From: CAZVFX01 sp964626565
GTDB taxonomy: Bacteria; Myxococcota_A; UBA9042; CAIXZC01
DNA length: 64,000 bases
NCBI GenBank assembly: GCA_964626565.1
Contig: CAZVFX010000022.1
Coordinates: forward strand, 1-64,000
Direction of reading: 5' to 3'
The position numbers and the translations under genes are program-made. This document shows positions 1 through 8,478 of the stretch, in pieces. How positions within the stretch are numbered: position 1 is the stretch's first letter; every line of letters begins with the position of its first letter. A model generated the notes under the pieces. It had not been told where the DNA came from. It saw only the letters and a list, made by a program, of their open reading frames with translations, and made no database searches.

Positions 1-312
1 GAAAACAAAGGAGCCCCGCAGGGGCGGCACGAGCCCAAAGGGCGGCACGAGCCCAGAGGGCGGCAACAGCCTCGCAGAGGCGACTCGACACAGCGAGGGG
101 CGCAAGCCCTGGTACTACGAAACGGACAAACGAAAACAAAGGAGCCCCGCAGGGGCGGCACGAGCCCAAAGGGCGGCACGAGCCCAGAGGGCGGCAACAG
201 CCTCGCAGAGGCGACTCGACACAGCGAGGGGCGCAAGCCCTGGTACTACGAAACGGACAAACGAAAACAAAGGAGCCCCGCAGGGGCGGCACGAGCCCGC
301 AGGGCGGCAACC
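1..312. repeat. 131-bp tandem repeat of mini-hairpins
   Basis: Two full copies (1-131, 132-262) and a partial third copy (263 to about 308) are nearly identical, each beginning gaaaacaaaggagcccc. Each unit holds a string of short stem-loops: CCCC-GCA-GGGG, GCCC-AAA-GGGC, GCCC-AGA-GGGC, GCCTC-GCA-GAGGC and an AGGGGC/GCCCT stem. The array ends within a few bases of the stop codon of the leftward outer-membrane protein gene and starts at the window edge, so it may extend further left. I see no coding capacity. Function is unknown; it may be a 3' untranslated or terminator-like array or a spreading repeat family. Confidence 0.85.
263..287 (-). terminator. Possible intrinsic terminator of the leftward run
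   Basis: Read on the minus strand, the partial third repeat copy gives a GCCCC-TGC-GGGGC stem followed by a T-rich stretch (CTCCTTTGTTTTC), about 25 bases past the stop codon of the outer-membrane gene. The same element recurs in each 131-bp copy. The short stem and interrupted T tract make this a moderate candidate. Confidence 0.4.
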
Positions 313-2229
313 CTAGAACACCAGGAACAGATTGCCCTGGAAGGTCCAGGCCCACTCCGCTTCTTTGCCGGGAAGATCAACTTCGAGGAACTGCTTGGGG
401 CGATCCAGGGCCGCGAAGGGGAACATTACGCCGAAACCCACGGTCGTCATGAACTGGTTCGCTTCTTCGTAATACGCCAGGGCGTCAAACTCCAGCCCCA
501 GGTTGCGATTATTGCCTGCGTATGCTTCCGGCTCCATGGTGATGGCGTACATCGCGCTGATGGCGCCGCCGAACGAGTTCTGCTCGGTAGGAATGACGTC
601 GAAATCGAAGTGCGGCTTGAAATAGGCGGTATTGGTCACGCTCCCGATCACTTCGCGGTACAACAGCATGTCCACGAAGTAGTTCCGGTTGAATGAGAAG
701 GCAGTGTGGCTCGAATCGCCGCCCCAGGGCGTATTGCTGCCCCGGTAAGCACCGATCATCTCCCCGGTGTCGCCCGAGGCCATACCCCAGTCGAACCCGA
801 AAGAAACCGCGCCGGTAGTATAGTTGGTTTCCAACGCGGCGCCGTACTGCATCAGGTCCAACTTGGCGCTTTCGCCCAGCCCGCCCGAGTTCTCCACTCT
901 TCCATACACCATCACCCCTTCGAAGCCGGCATAGAACCTGGTGCGGGGGTCGGGCCGCCAGTCCAGGCGCAGCCAGAGGTCGGGCGTCACCACCCAGGCG
1001 GTGCGGTCGGCCAGCGCCCAGTTGCCGTAGCTGCCCACGGCATAGGTCACCGGCGCATCTCCGACCCCGGCCCACTGGGTCGACATGTCCTGCATCCGAT
1101 AGGTGACATACAGCCCCCAGTCGAAGACGGGGGAACCGGTAAACAGTTGCTTCCGCCGGGTCACGAAATCGTGCCTGGTCTCTGGCCGGGAGTAGACGCC
1201 GAACTCGATCTGGCGCACGTCGTCCTTTTCTTCGATGTCGTACACCTGGGCCGAGGCATCGTAGGCCACCCGGGAGGTGGGCCCGGAGGACAACATGCCG
1301 TAGCCGGCCATGAGGCTCAGCGGCCCGAAGTTGTGGCGCCAGGTGATGCGATCCAGGTAGTTGGCCCCTTCCGAGTCCAAGGCGCGGAATCGCTCCAGGG
1401 GGGTGAGAGAGGTATCATCCCGCAGATAATCTCCGGAGTGGGATGAAAGCCCCAGCCCCCAGTGGTAGGCGAATCGCCCTGCGGTGATGGTACCGAGGGA
1501 AAAAGCGTGCCCACCGTCTTCGTCGGGAATACCCAGGTCCCAAACTGCATACGCTTCTTTCACCGCCACCGAGTCCTGAAAGGAGTTGACTCCCGCCACC
1601 GGCGGGCGCTGGGTGCCGGTGAGGGTATCCAACGGCACCAGCGGAGACGCGTACTGGCTCAGGTACTCGGGAGTGGACCCGAACACCACGTTATCCAGCA
1701 CATCCACCCGGGTGTTGATGCGCAGCGTGTCCGCAACCCGGATCGAAGGGCTCAGCCGCAGGCGCATATTGGCAGACCCTACCGTCTGCTCTTTCTCGCC
1801 GTCAAGCTTGTCGGAGAAGTTGGCGCCCTGGAAGCTGTTCACTTCGTTGTGAAGGAGGGGCGGCAGGAATATGGACGTCCCCACCCAGTCCCCGCCCTGG
1901 CCTTCCAGCACGGAATAGGTGCCAAGGTCTGCGTCGGTGAACATGTCCGAGCGCAGGCGCAGGTAGCCGTGCCACTCCACGAAGGGGTATTTCTTGCGGG
2001 GCGGCCTCACGTAGGCGGCCTTTTTCTCCGCTTCCTGGCGGCACTGGTCGATGAGGGAGGGCTCGTCCGCACTCCCTTCCAGCGTCCCGTCGCTTTCATC
2101 CTCTTCTTCGTCCAGTTCCTCGTCGTCGACCATGAGAATCGGTTCGTCTTCGGCCGGATCTTCCTGGGCCAGCAGTGGGGACCAGGTGAGGAGTAGAAAG
2201 GCTGGTAGCAGCAGCCGAATATGTTTCAT
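313..2229 (-). CDS. Outer-membrane beta-barrel-like protein, TIGR04551-like
   Basis: A 638-residue exported protein of unknown function. The start at 2229 is preferred over upstream in-frame codons because GGAGGG precedes it at normal spacing and a signal peptide follows directly (MKHIRLLLPAFLLLTWSPLLAQ). An acidic Asp/Glu-rich stretch (about residues 25-55) is followed by alternating aromatic and polar beta-strand-like segments beginning near EWHGYLRLRSDMF. The chain ends in a terminal Phe, the usual outer-membrane barrel signature. The pattern recalls the myxobacterial family TIGR04551; this is from memory and unverified. It lies 19 bp downstream of leuS on the same strand and is probably co-transcribed with it. 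Barrel topology is inferred from pattern only. Confidence 0.7.
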   Translation of the reverse strand: MKHIRLLLPAFLLLTWSPLLAQEDPAEDEPILMVDDEELDEEEDESDGTLEGSADEPSLIDQCRQEAEKKAAYVRPPRKKYPFVEWHGYLRLRSDMFTDADLGTYSVLEGQGGDWVGTSIFLPPLLHNEVNSFQGANFSDKLDGEKEQTVGSANMRLRLSPSIRVADTLRINTRVDVLDNVVFGSTPEYLSQYASPLVPLDTLTGTQRPPVAGVNSFQDSVAVKEAYAVWDLGIPDEDGGHAFSLGTITAGRFAYHWGLGLSSHSGDYLRDDTSLTPLERFRALDSEGANYLDRITWRHNFGPLSLMAGYGMLSSGPTSRVAYDASAQVYDIEEKDDVRQIEFGVYSRPETRHDFVTRRKQLFTGSPVFDWGLYVTYRMQDMSTQWAGVGDAPVTYAVGSYGNWALADRTAWVVTPDLWLRLDWRPDPRTRFYAGFEGVMVYGRVENSGGLGESAKLDLMQYGAALETNYTTGAVSFGFDWGMASGDTGEMIGAYRGSNTPWGGDSSHTAFSFNRNYFVDMLLYREVIGSVTNTAYFKPHFDFDVIPTEQNSFGGAISAMYAITMEPEAYAGNNRNLGLEFDALAYYEEANQFMTTVGFGVMFPFAALDRPKQFLEVDLPGKEAEWAWTFQGNLFLVF

Positions 2230-2248
2230 GAAACCCTCCGTGGGGGGC

Positions 2249-4873
2249 CTATCGCACCACAATGTTCACGATCCGGCCCGGCACCACAATCACTTTTAGC
2301 ACGGTCTTGCCGTCAGTCCATTTCTGCGTGGCCGTATTCGCCAGCGCATCCTTTTCAATCTCTTCCTTCGACGCGTCCCGGGGCACGGTGACCCTGGCCC
2401 GCAACTTACCGTTGACGGTGACGGGTAGTTCCACCGTCTCGTCAACGCACTGTTTCTCGTCGTACTCGGGCCAGGGGGACGCGGCCAACTCTCCGGTCCC
2501 GCCCAGCGAGGCCCACAGCTCCTCGGCCATGTGGGGAGTGAAAGGCCCCAGCAGTGCGCACAGCGACAAGGTTGCAGCCCTCAACTCTTCGACGTGGCCG
2601 GCGGACGCCAGCGCCTCGCCGTTGGAGAACAGGAAGTTGGCCAGCTCCCGAATCCGCGCCAGCGCAGTGTTGAAGGTGAACCGCTCCAGATCGGTGGTCA
2701 CCGACTTGATCGTCTTGTGCATCAGCTTGGTGCACGCCGACGCCAGCGCTTCGTTACCGCCTTCCTCTCTGGTCTCTTCTGCGGCCCAGACTGAGACATC
2801 CTGTCCCAGGTTCCAAACCCGTTTCAGGAACGTGTACGCTCCCTTCACCCCTTGCTCCGACCAGTTGAGACCCGCCTCCGGCGGGGAGTCCGACATGATA
2901 AACAGCCGGGCCGTGTCCGCACCGTATTCGGCGAGGATCCGCTCCGGGTCCACCACGTTGTTCTTGGACTTGGACATCTTCTCCACCGGGCCGCGGTTCA
3001 CCTCCACCGAAGCGTCGTCGGCAAGAACGAAGCGACCCTCGTCTGCACTCACCACCTGCTCCGGGTAGTAGTACCGCCGCTTCACCCCACCCTCCGGAAC
3101 CTGGCTTTCGGTGTAGAAAGTCTCCATGCAGACCATGCCCTGGGTGAGCAGGCGACGGAACGGTTCGTCCACGTTGAGATAGCCCAGATCCCGCATGAGC
3201 CGAGTGAAGAACCGGGCGTACAGCAGGTGCATAATTGCGTGTTCGACGCCGCCGATGTACTGATCCACCGGCGCCCAGTAGTTCACTTCGGCTTCATCAA
3301 AGGGCCCGGTGTCGCAGTTGGGGCTGGTGAACCGGAACTGGTACCACGAGCTTTCCATGAACGTGTCCATGGTGTCGGTGTCGCGCCGCGCGTCAATGCC
3401 GCACTTCGGGCACTCAACCTTCCAGAAGCTCTCAAGCTTCTCCAGGGGCGACCCCTTACCGTCGAACTCGACGTCGGTCGGCAGTCGCACGGGGAGGTCT
3501 TCCACCGGCACTGGCACGACGCCGCAGTCGGGGCAATGTATCATCGGTATTGGACATCCCCAGTACCGCTGCCGGGAGACTCCCCAGTCTCTCAACCGGT
3601 GTTGCACCGTGCGTCCGCCGATGCCCTGCTCATCCAGGAAGTCGGTTATCCCTTCCATGGCCTCGGTGTTCTTCCTGCCGTCGAATGGGCCCGAGTTTAC
3701 CAGCACCCCTTCATCCACGTAGGCCCGTTCCATTTCCGCGGCCACCAGGGTCTCACCGGGAGGGGTGATCACGACGTCGATGGGGACGTCGTACTTGCGT
3801 GCGAACTCGAAGTCGCGCTGGTCGTGGGCCGGCACCGCCATGATCGCACCGGTACCGTACTCCATCACCACGAAGTTGGCTGCAAAGATAGGGACCTGCT
3901 TGCCGGTGAGCGGGTTGGTGCAGTAGCGCCCGATAAACACGCCATCCTTGTCGAGCCCCTCATCCACCGCGGCTGAACCCAGTCGGCGGGTCTTGTCGAT
4001 AAACGCTTCGAGCTCTCCCCGCTGTTCTTCCATCACCAACTCACGAACTCTGGGATGTTCCGCGGCCATACACATGAACGTCACGCCGAACAGAGTGTCG
4101 GGCCGGGTAGTAAATATTCGCATGGGCTCGTCTTCACCCACAATGGGGAAGTCCGCCCAGGTCCCAAAGCTCTTGCCGATCCAGTTCACCTGCTGCCGGA
4201 TGACATAATCGGGCCAACCGTCCTTCAGCGTCTCCAACCCTTCCAGCAGCTCATCGATGTAGTCGGTTATCTTCAGGTACCAGGCGGGCATCTCCTTTTG
4301 CACCACCTCGCCCCCGCACCGCCAGCAGATGCCCCCTTCCGCCTGCTCGTTGGCCAGTACGCCATGGGTGTGGCACCAATTGAGGGTGGCGACCTTCCGG
4401 TACGCCAGGCCGCGCTCATAGGCTTCGATGAAGATCTGTTGCTCCCAACGATAGTATTCCGGGTCGCAGGTGGCCAACTCCCGGTCCCAGTCGTAGGAAA
4501 TCCCCAGCGCCTTCAACTGCACGCGCATGGTCTCGATGTTCGCGTAGGTCCATTTTGCGGGCGGCACGCCGCGTTCTATGGCCGCGGTCTCGGCCGGCAT
4601 GCCCAGCGCGTCCCATCCCATGGGGTGGAGCACATTGAGTCCGTGCGTGCGCTTGAAGCGTGCGACCACGTCGCCGATGGTGTAGTTGCGGACGTGCCCC
4701 ATGTGGATCCGGCCGGAAGGATAGGGGAACATCACCAGCACATAGTACTTCTCGCGCTCGGGGTCTACGGTCGCTTGCCACCGCTTCTCTTCGGCCCACT
4801 TCTTCTGCCAGGCAGCTTCGATCTTTGTAAATGCGTACTCTTTCCTCTGCTTCACTGCTTCGCTCCGCGGCAT
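2249..4873 (-). CDS. leuS: Leucyl-tRNA synthetase
   Basis: Class I aminoacyl-tRNA synthetase (874 aa) that charges tRNA-Leu in the cytoplasm. The HIGH motif appears as HMGH at residues 57-60 (PSGRIHMGHVRNYTIGD). The KMSKS loop appears as EKMSKSKNN near residue 632. The editing domain carries TTRPDTLFG. Cys pairs (CWRCGGE, CPDCG, CPKCG) mark zinc-binding insertions, and the length is normal for bacterial LeuRS. No clear Shine-Dalgarno precedes the ATG at 4873, but the first residues match the usual N-terminus (FTKIEAAWQKKW). It sits 44 bp downstream of a small beta-sandwich gene and 19 bp upstream of an outer-membrane gene, all leftward. Confidence 0.98.
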   Translation of the reverse strand: MPRSEAVKQRKEYAFTKIEAAWQKKWAEEKRWQATVDPEREKYYVLVMFPYPSGRIHMGHVRNYTIGDVVARFKRTHGLNVLHPMGWDALGMPAETAAIERGVPPAKWTYANIETMRVQLKALGISYDWDRELATCDPEYYRWEQQIFIEAYERGLAYRKVATLNWCHTHGVLANEQAEGGICWRCGGEVVQKEMPAWYLKITDYIDELLEGLETLKDGWPDYVIRQQVNWIGKSFGTWADFPIVGEDEPMRIFTTRPDTLFGVTFMCMAAEHPRVRELVMEEQRGELEAFIDKTRRLGSAAVDEGLDKDGVFIGRYCTNPLTGKQVPIFAANFVVMEYGTGAIMAVPAHDQRDFEFARKYDVPIDVVITPPGETLVAAEMERAYVDEGVLVNSGPFDGRKNTEAMEGITDFLDEQGIGGRTVQHRLRDWGVSRQRYWGCPIPMIHCPDCGVVPVPVEDLPVRLPTDVEFDGKGSPLEKLESFWKVECPKCGIDARRDTDTMDTFMESSWYQFRFTSPNCDTGPFDEAEVNYWAPVDQYIGGVEHAIMHLLYARFFTRLMRDLGYLNVDEPFRRLLTQGMVCMETFYTESQVPEGGVKRRYYYPEQVVSADEGRFVLADDASVEVNRGPVEKMSKSKNNVVDPERILAEYGADTARLFIMSDSPPEAGLNWSEQGVKGAYTFLKRVWNLGQDVSVWAAEETREEGGNEALASACTKLMHKTIKSVTTDLERFTFNTALARIRELANFLFSNGEALASAGHVEELRAATLSLCALLGPFTPHMAEELWASLGGTGELAASPWPEYDEKQCVDETVELPVTVNGKLRARVTVPRDASKEEIEKDALANTATQKWTDGKTVLKVIVVPGRIVNIVVR

Positions 4874-4917
4874 GTAAGTTAGATTGCGGCGTTCGGTTGT
4901 GGCCTCGTTCCGGCGGG

Positions 4918-5388
4918 CTACTCTCCCTTCTTAATCAGGGCGACGTTGTCAAACAGGATTACGCCCGTGTCGGGCTGGTTCGCCCGCATGACCTTGAAAC
5001 TGATCGACTTGATGGAGTCGGGCAGGAGAGTGTCCTTGTAGATCTTGGGCAGAGCAATCTCGTAGCGTTTCCACTCATCCACCGGAACTTCGAAGGGACC
5101 CACCGGCTCGGTGCGTCCCTGGTGGAACTCGGCGAACTTCTCCCAGGCCACCATTTCCGCGTAAATCTGGTGAGGCTCTCCGTCACCGGACTTCACGATA
5201 AAGGTCAGGGCTTCGTAGGGAGTCGCGTCGAACTTGCCCGCTTCACAGTCCTTGCGCAACTTCAGGTGCTCAAAATAGCCGCAGTAGTCGTCGTGGTGCG
5301 GAATGTCATAGTGCAGGGCGAGCACGCCCTCTTCATCTTCCGGCGCGGCCACGAAGCTGCACGCACCGAACTCGAACTTCCACGGCAA
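4918..5388 (-). CDS. Galactose-binding-like beta-sandwich protein, 5' end interrupted
   Basis: The frame encodes about 156 residues with the pattern of a CBM11/CIA30-like beta-sandwich: a GYFEHLKL strand, DATPYEALTFIVKSG, VDEWKRYEIALPK, SISFKVMRA, and a closing FDNVALIKK typical of the last strand. Binding target unknown. The only conventional start is TTG at 5388, with no good ribosome site. The same frame reads back as YDGYTNLLDAPF before a TAA at 5425-5427, and that stretch looks like the missing first strand of the domain. The frame also continues upstream into the preceding secreted-protein gene, whose TAG stop is at 5455-5457. The gene may be truncated, use an unusual start, or be the second half of a broken longer gene. 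Confidence 0.6.
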   Translation of the reverse strand: MPWKFEFGACSFVAAPEDEEGVLALHYDIPHHDDYCGYFEHLKLRKDCEAGKFDATPYEALTFIVKSGDGEPHQIYAEMVAWEKFAEFHQGRTEPVGPFEVPVDEWKRYEIALPKIYKDTLLPDSIKSISFKVMRANQPDTGVILFDNVALIKKGE

Positions 5389-5454
5389 GAACGGAGCATC
5401 AAGAAGATTGGTGTAACCGTCGTATTAAAGCTGGGTTATTTCCTGCACCTTGTC

Positions 5455-6078
5455 CTACTTTTTGGCGGGGGCTTTTTTGGCGGCGGCGTCTTTGTCATCG
5501 CGAGCCTTGGCTTTTTGCCCCTTGGTCTCGAAAGCGAGGCCCAAAGAGGGCTTCTTCACCTTGCCGCCGATTTCCAGCACGCATTTCACTTCCCTGCCGT
5601 CCTGGGTCCGGTCGTAGTTGTTGACCATGAGCCAGGACTCGGGAATCGGCTTCGGGCGCGCCTCCAACTGGGCGTATTCGGCTGAACCCTTGACCACTAC
5701 GCCGAACTGCTTTTCGATGGTCTGGCCGCCGTGCTGCGCCTTGAACGTCACGAGTTCCCGGCAATCCTCGGCATGCTTACCGCCGATGAGCAAAGCCTCG
5801 AAGGCGCGGTCCTTGTCTGCCTTGAACTCTCCGCACTTGCCTTCGGAAGTCCACTCGTATGCGTAGTCGTTGCCCGTCTTGTTCTCAATCCACATTTTGA
5901 GCTTCTTGTCCGCCTTGATCATGCGGTCCTTGGGCTCGTACAGCAGCATCAAGCCGGTGGGCAGGCCTCCCTCGGCCTCGACCGCTTTTTTGGTCTTGCC
6001 TTCTTCAGCCCCTTCCTTCTTCGCCGCACAGAACGAAACACATACAGCTACCAGGAAAAGCATCGCTACCTGTCTCAC
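5455..6078 (-). CDS. Secreted or lipoprotein-like protein of unknown function
   Basis: A 207-residue exported protein. The start is taken as GTG at 6078 because a GAGGGGGG purine run lies just upstream and the hydrophobic segment follows at once (VRQVAMLFLVAVCVSFCAA). The Cys context VSFC is a poor lipobox, so it could be a lipoprotein or a type I secreted protein. The middle (MLLYEPKDRMIKADKKL onward) looks like an Ig-like beta domain. The C-terminus is a Lys/Ala-rich tail ending KKAPAKK, a composition more usual for an interdomain linker. In the same frame, after two stops, the beta-sandwich of the next gene follows. I do not recognise a family. Confidence 0.65.
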   Translation of the reverse strand: MRQVAMLFLVAVCVSFCAAKKEGAEEGKTKKAVEAEGGLPTGLMLLYEPKDRMIKADKKLKMWIENKTGNDYAYEWTSEGKCGEFKADKDRAFEALLIGGKHAEDCRELVTFKAQHGGQTIEKQFGVVVKGSAEYAQLEARPKPIPESWLMVNNYDRTQDGREVKCVLEIGGKVKKPSLGLAFETKGQKAKARDDKDAAAKKAPAKK

Positions 6079-6206
6079 CTTGCCCCCCCCTCTTTCGAGT
6101 TCGTGGTTTACCGCCAAAACGGCATATTGATCCCCTCTTATGCAATGCAGGACTCTACATTATGAGTTAAACAGATGCAAACGAAAAAGGGGCCGGATGG
6201 GAACAA

Positions 6207-6235
6207 TTGACAGGTGGGGGCGGGACACTTATACT
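6207..6235 (+). promoter_or_regulatory. Sigma-70-type promoter of the pssA run
   Basis: TTGACA (6207-6212), a 17-base spacer, then TATACT (6230-6235), 23 bases before the pssA start. The -35 is a perfect match and the -10 matches five of six positions. Nothing comparable was found for the divergent gene at 6078. Confidence 0.75.
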
Positions 6236-6258
6236 GACCCGGACCGGAGGTCGCGTAT

Positions 6259-7032
6259 ATGACGAGATTGAGCAAGGCGCTGTTCGTGCTGCCCACGCTA
6301 TTCACGCTGACCAGCGTGTTTATGGGTCTGCTCTCAGTGGTAAGCGCCGCGGAAGGGAACTTCAGACTCAGCGCGCTCACCATCCTGTTCGCCATCCTGT
6401 TCGACTGCCTGGACGGAAGGGTGGCCAGGCTCACCAAGACCCAGAGCGACTTCGGAATCCAGATCGACTCTCTTGCCGACGTTGTTTCCTTCGGCATTGC
6501 GCCGTCTGCGCTGGTCTACATGGCGCTGCTGAAAGGGCGTATCATTCTTGGCACCATGGACCTGGGCCTGCCCCTGGCCTTCCTGTTTCTTGCGGCCGGC
6601 ACCATCCGGCTTGCCCGGTACAATGTAGATGCAGCGCGCAAGCCCGGGCCGGTAAAACAGTTCACCGGACTGCCCATCCCCGCGGCTGCAGGCTGCCTGG
6701 CCGGCCTCGTTTTCGGGCTCACCAAGGCGGGGCAGAGCATCTCTGCCGGAGTCGCGGTGGTCTTCCTGCTCACGCTGTCATTCCTCATGGTGAGCACCGT
6801 GAAGTATCGAAAGAAGGTGAACCTGCGGTCCCTCGACAGCAAAATGCTTATCAGCCTGATGGCTGTCACGTTGTTGGTCGTAGCCGTGGCCCGGCCCGCG
6901 TATTTCGCCTTCTCCTTTTTCGCTTTCTACATTGCGGTGGGCCTCGCTGAGGGCACCTTGCGCAGGCTTTTCCACGTCGCTCGGAAACACCGGGTGGAGC
7001 ATCCCTCGGATACCAAACTGCGCCGCCCCTAG
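6259..7032 (+). CDS. pssA: CDP-diacylglycerol-serine O-phosphatidyltransferase
   Basis: Membrane enzyme that makes phosphatidylserine from CDP-diacylglycerol and serine, the first step toward phosphatidylethanolamine. The full CDP-alcohol phosphotransferase signature is present: D52-G53-x2-A56-R57-x8-G66-x3-D70-x3-D74. Several hydrophobic segments follow (around 85-115, 125-150, 165-180 and 195-225). At 257 residues it is typical of the bacterial type II enzyme. ATG at 6259 is preceded by GGAGGT at 6246-6251. It leads a rightward run with an ArsA-like ATPase 17 bp downstream. No decarboxylase (psd) gene is seen next to it. Confidence 0.93.
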   Translation: MTRLSKALFVLPTLFTLTSVFMGLLSVVSAAEGNFRLSALTILFAILFDCLDGRVARLTKTQSDFGIQIDSLADVVSFGIAPSALVYMALLKGRIILGTMDLGLPLAFLFLAAGTIRLARYNVDAARKPGPVKQFTGLPIPAAAGCLAGLVFGLTKAGQSISAGVAVVFLLTLSFLMVSTVKYRKKVNLRSLDSKMLISLMAVTLLVVAVARPAYFAFSFFAFYIAVGLAEGTLRRLFHVARKHRVEHPSDTKLRRP

Positions 7033-7049
7033 CCTGCTGAGGGGAACCC

Positions 7050-8153
7050 GTGGCCAAAGGACAATTCAAGCCCACCATAGTGATGCTCGGCACCGGCGGA
7101 GTGGGCAAGACCACGTCCTCACTTATTGCCGCCTACACCCTCGCGGACGCGGGCGCCAGGGTTCAACTCCTCACCGTCGACCCTTCCCGCCGCCTCGATG
7201 ACCTGGCCAGGAAGGTGGGCCAGGGGCATCCCAACCTGGAGTTGACGCGCATCGACGTCAAAGAACTGTTCGAGCAGTTCGTGCGGCGCCACGCCCCGGA
7301 CGAGGCGACCGCCGAAGCGGTGGTTGGCTCACGGTTCTTCCCATACCTCACCGATCACCTGCCTGCCCTCCATGAGTACGTGGCCGCGGACCTGATTATG
7401 GAATCGGTGGACAGCGGCCGTTACGACCACGTGGTGGTGGACACACCCCCATTTGCCTACGCAATTCACTTTCTGGAGGCCCCCCGGCGCCTCAACGAGA
7501 TGGCGTCGATGGCAGCCAAAGTCTTCTCCGCGGGCGGGACCGCCAGGGGATTGGGCGCCAGCGCCATCCCCGGCGTGATCTGGAAGGGGCTGGCCTATTT
7601 TCTGGGCAAAGGGTTCCTCCTGGAACTGGTGGACTTCATCGGCTCATTCGGACGCTTGTGGGAGCAGATCGAAAGGCGGTTCCAAACCGCTGACGAACTG
7701 TTCCGCACCGCCACCACTTTCGGCGCCGTGATCGTGCCCGACTCCCGGTCCACCGCCGACCTTCTTCACTTCCTCGAACTGGCGCCGCCCTGGCTGCACG
7801 TGGACTTCCTCATGGTCAACCGGATGGTCTCCTATCGAGACACCGATGACGGCGCAACCATCGATCCGGTCCGGCTAGCCGACGAGGTATCAGCCGAGCC
7901 CACCTGCCGGGAATGGAAGCCGCACACGGTGGAATCGGCGGTGCAGTCGGTGATGGATTCCTGGGACATCGCCTCGGCAGTGCGGCAGAACCAGATGCAC
8001 GTCCTGGCGACCCTGGAAAGGGACCATCCCGGACTCCTCGAACGCTCCTTCCATCTTCCCCTCGTACCCGGTGGCGTCCGCCGCCAGCGTGAGTTGGAAA
8101 AGGTCGGCGAGCGCCTGCGAACACAACTCCTTTCCTCTGGCCTTTTGCCCTGA
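7050..8153 (+). CDS. ArsA/Get3-family ATPase
   Basis: A 367-residue cytoplasmic P-loop ATPase of the SIMIBI class. The deviant Walker A is GTGGVGKTTSS near residues 15-25. A switch-like DPSRRLDDL follows, then the VVVDTPPFAYAI segment with the hydrolysis Asp. It is a single ATPase half, as in Get3-like or short bacterial ArsA proteins. The GTG start at 7050 has GAGGGGAA upstream. No ars genes are nearby, so an arsenic role is not supported; the role and substrate are unknown. It lies 17 bp after pssA and probably shares its transcript. Confidence 0.85.
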   Translation: MAKGQFKPTIVMLGTGGVGKTTSSLIAAYTLADAGARVQLLTVDPSRRLDDLARKVGQGHPNLELTRIDVKELFEQFVRRHAPDEATAEAVVGSRFFPYLTDHLPALHEYVAADLIMESVDSGRYDHVVVDTPPFAYAIHFLEAPRRLNEMASMAAKVFSAGGTARGLGASAIPGVIWKGLAYFLGKGFLLELVDFIGSFGRLWEQIERRFQTADELFRTATTFGAVIVPDSRSTADLLHFLELAPPWLHVDFLMVNRMVSYRDTDDGATIDPVRLADEVSAEPTCREWKPHTVESAVQSVMDSWDIASAVRQNQMHVLATLERDHPGLLERSFHLPLVPGGVRRQRELEKVGERLRTQLLSSGLLP

Positions 8154-8206
8154 GAATTGCTAGACATGACCAGTAACCCGACGCGTTCGGGGCGGAGGTA
8201 TAGCTT

Positions 8207-8464
8207 ATGTCAGTGGCCAAAGAACTGCTGGATCTGATCGTCTGCCCGGTAACCCGGGGGCGGCTAACCGTGGCGCCGGAGAAGCTGAAAAAGGAAATGC
8301 TGGCGGGCCTGCTTTCCGGCAGCCTCAAACCCCGGGACGAGCCCGACTACGACCTCGAAGAGATCACCGACTTTCTGGTCACCGAGGACGACAGCGTCGC
8401 CTACCCGGTGGTGAGGCAGATCCCCAACCTGCTGCCCAACGCCCGTATCGCCCTGAAAGCCTGA
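8207..8464 (+). CDS. Trm112-like small protein
   Basis: An 85-residue protein matching the Trm112/UPF0434 pattern: LLDLIVCPVTRGRL at the start and DDSVAYPVVRQIPNLLP at the end. Family members are small zinc-ribbon-like scaffolds that can activate methyltransferases. Here only the first CP motif is present, so a four-Cys zinc site is unlikely. ATG at 8207 is preceded by GGAGG. It lies between the ArsA-like ATPase and an aminotransferase, 14 bp from the latter. Confidence 0.85.
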   Translation: MSVAKELLDLIVCPVTRGRLTVAPEKLKKEMLAGLLSGSLKPRDEPDYDLEEITDFLVTEDDSVAYPVVRQIPNLLPNARIALKA

Positions 8465-8478
8465 ATCACGGAATCGCT

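Noticed and set aside
1..312. CRISPR or an origin in the 131-bp repeats
   Set aside because: The whole unit is repeated without variable spacers, and there are no DnaA-box clusters or replication genes.
2229..2262. Longer start for the outer-membrane protein overlapping leuS
   Set aside because: The internal ATG at 2229 has a GGAGGG site and a signal peptide directly after it; the longer form would bury the signal behind a polar extension.
7050..8153. Arsenite-pump ATPase role for the ArsA-like protein
   Set aside because: No arsB, arsC, arsD or arsR is nearby and only one ATPase half is present, so only the family name is kept.
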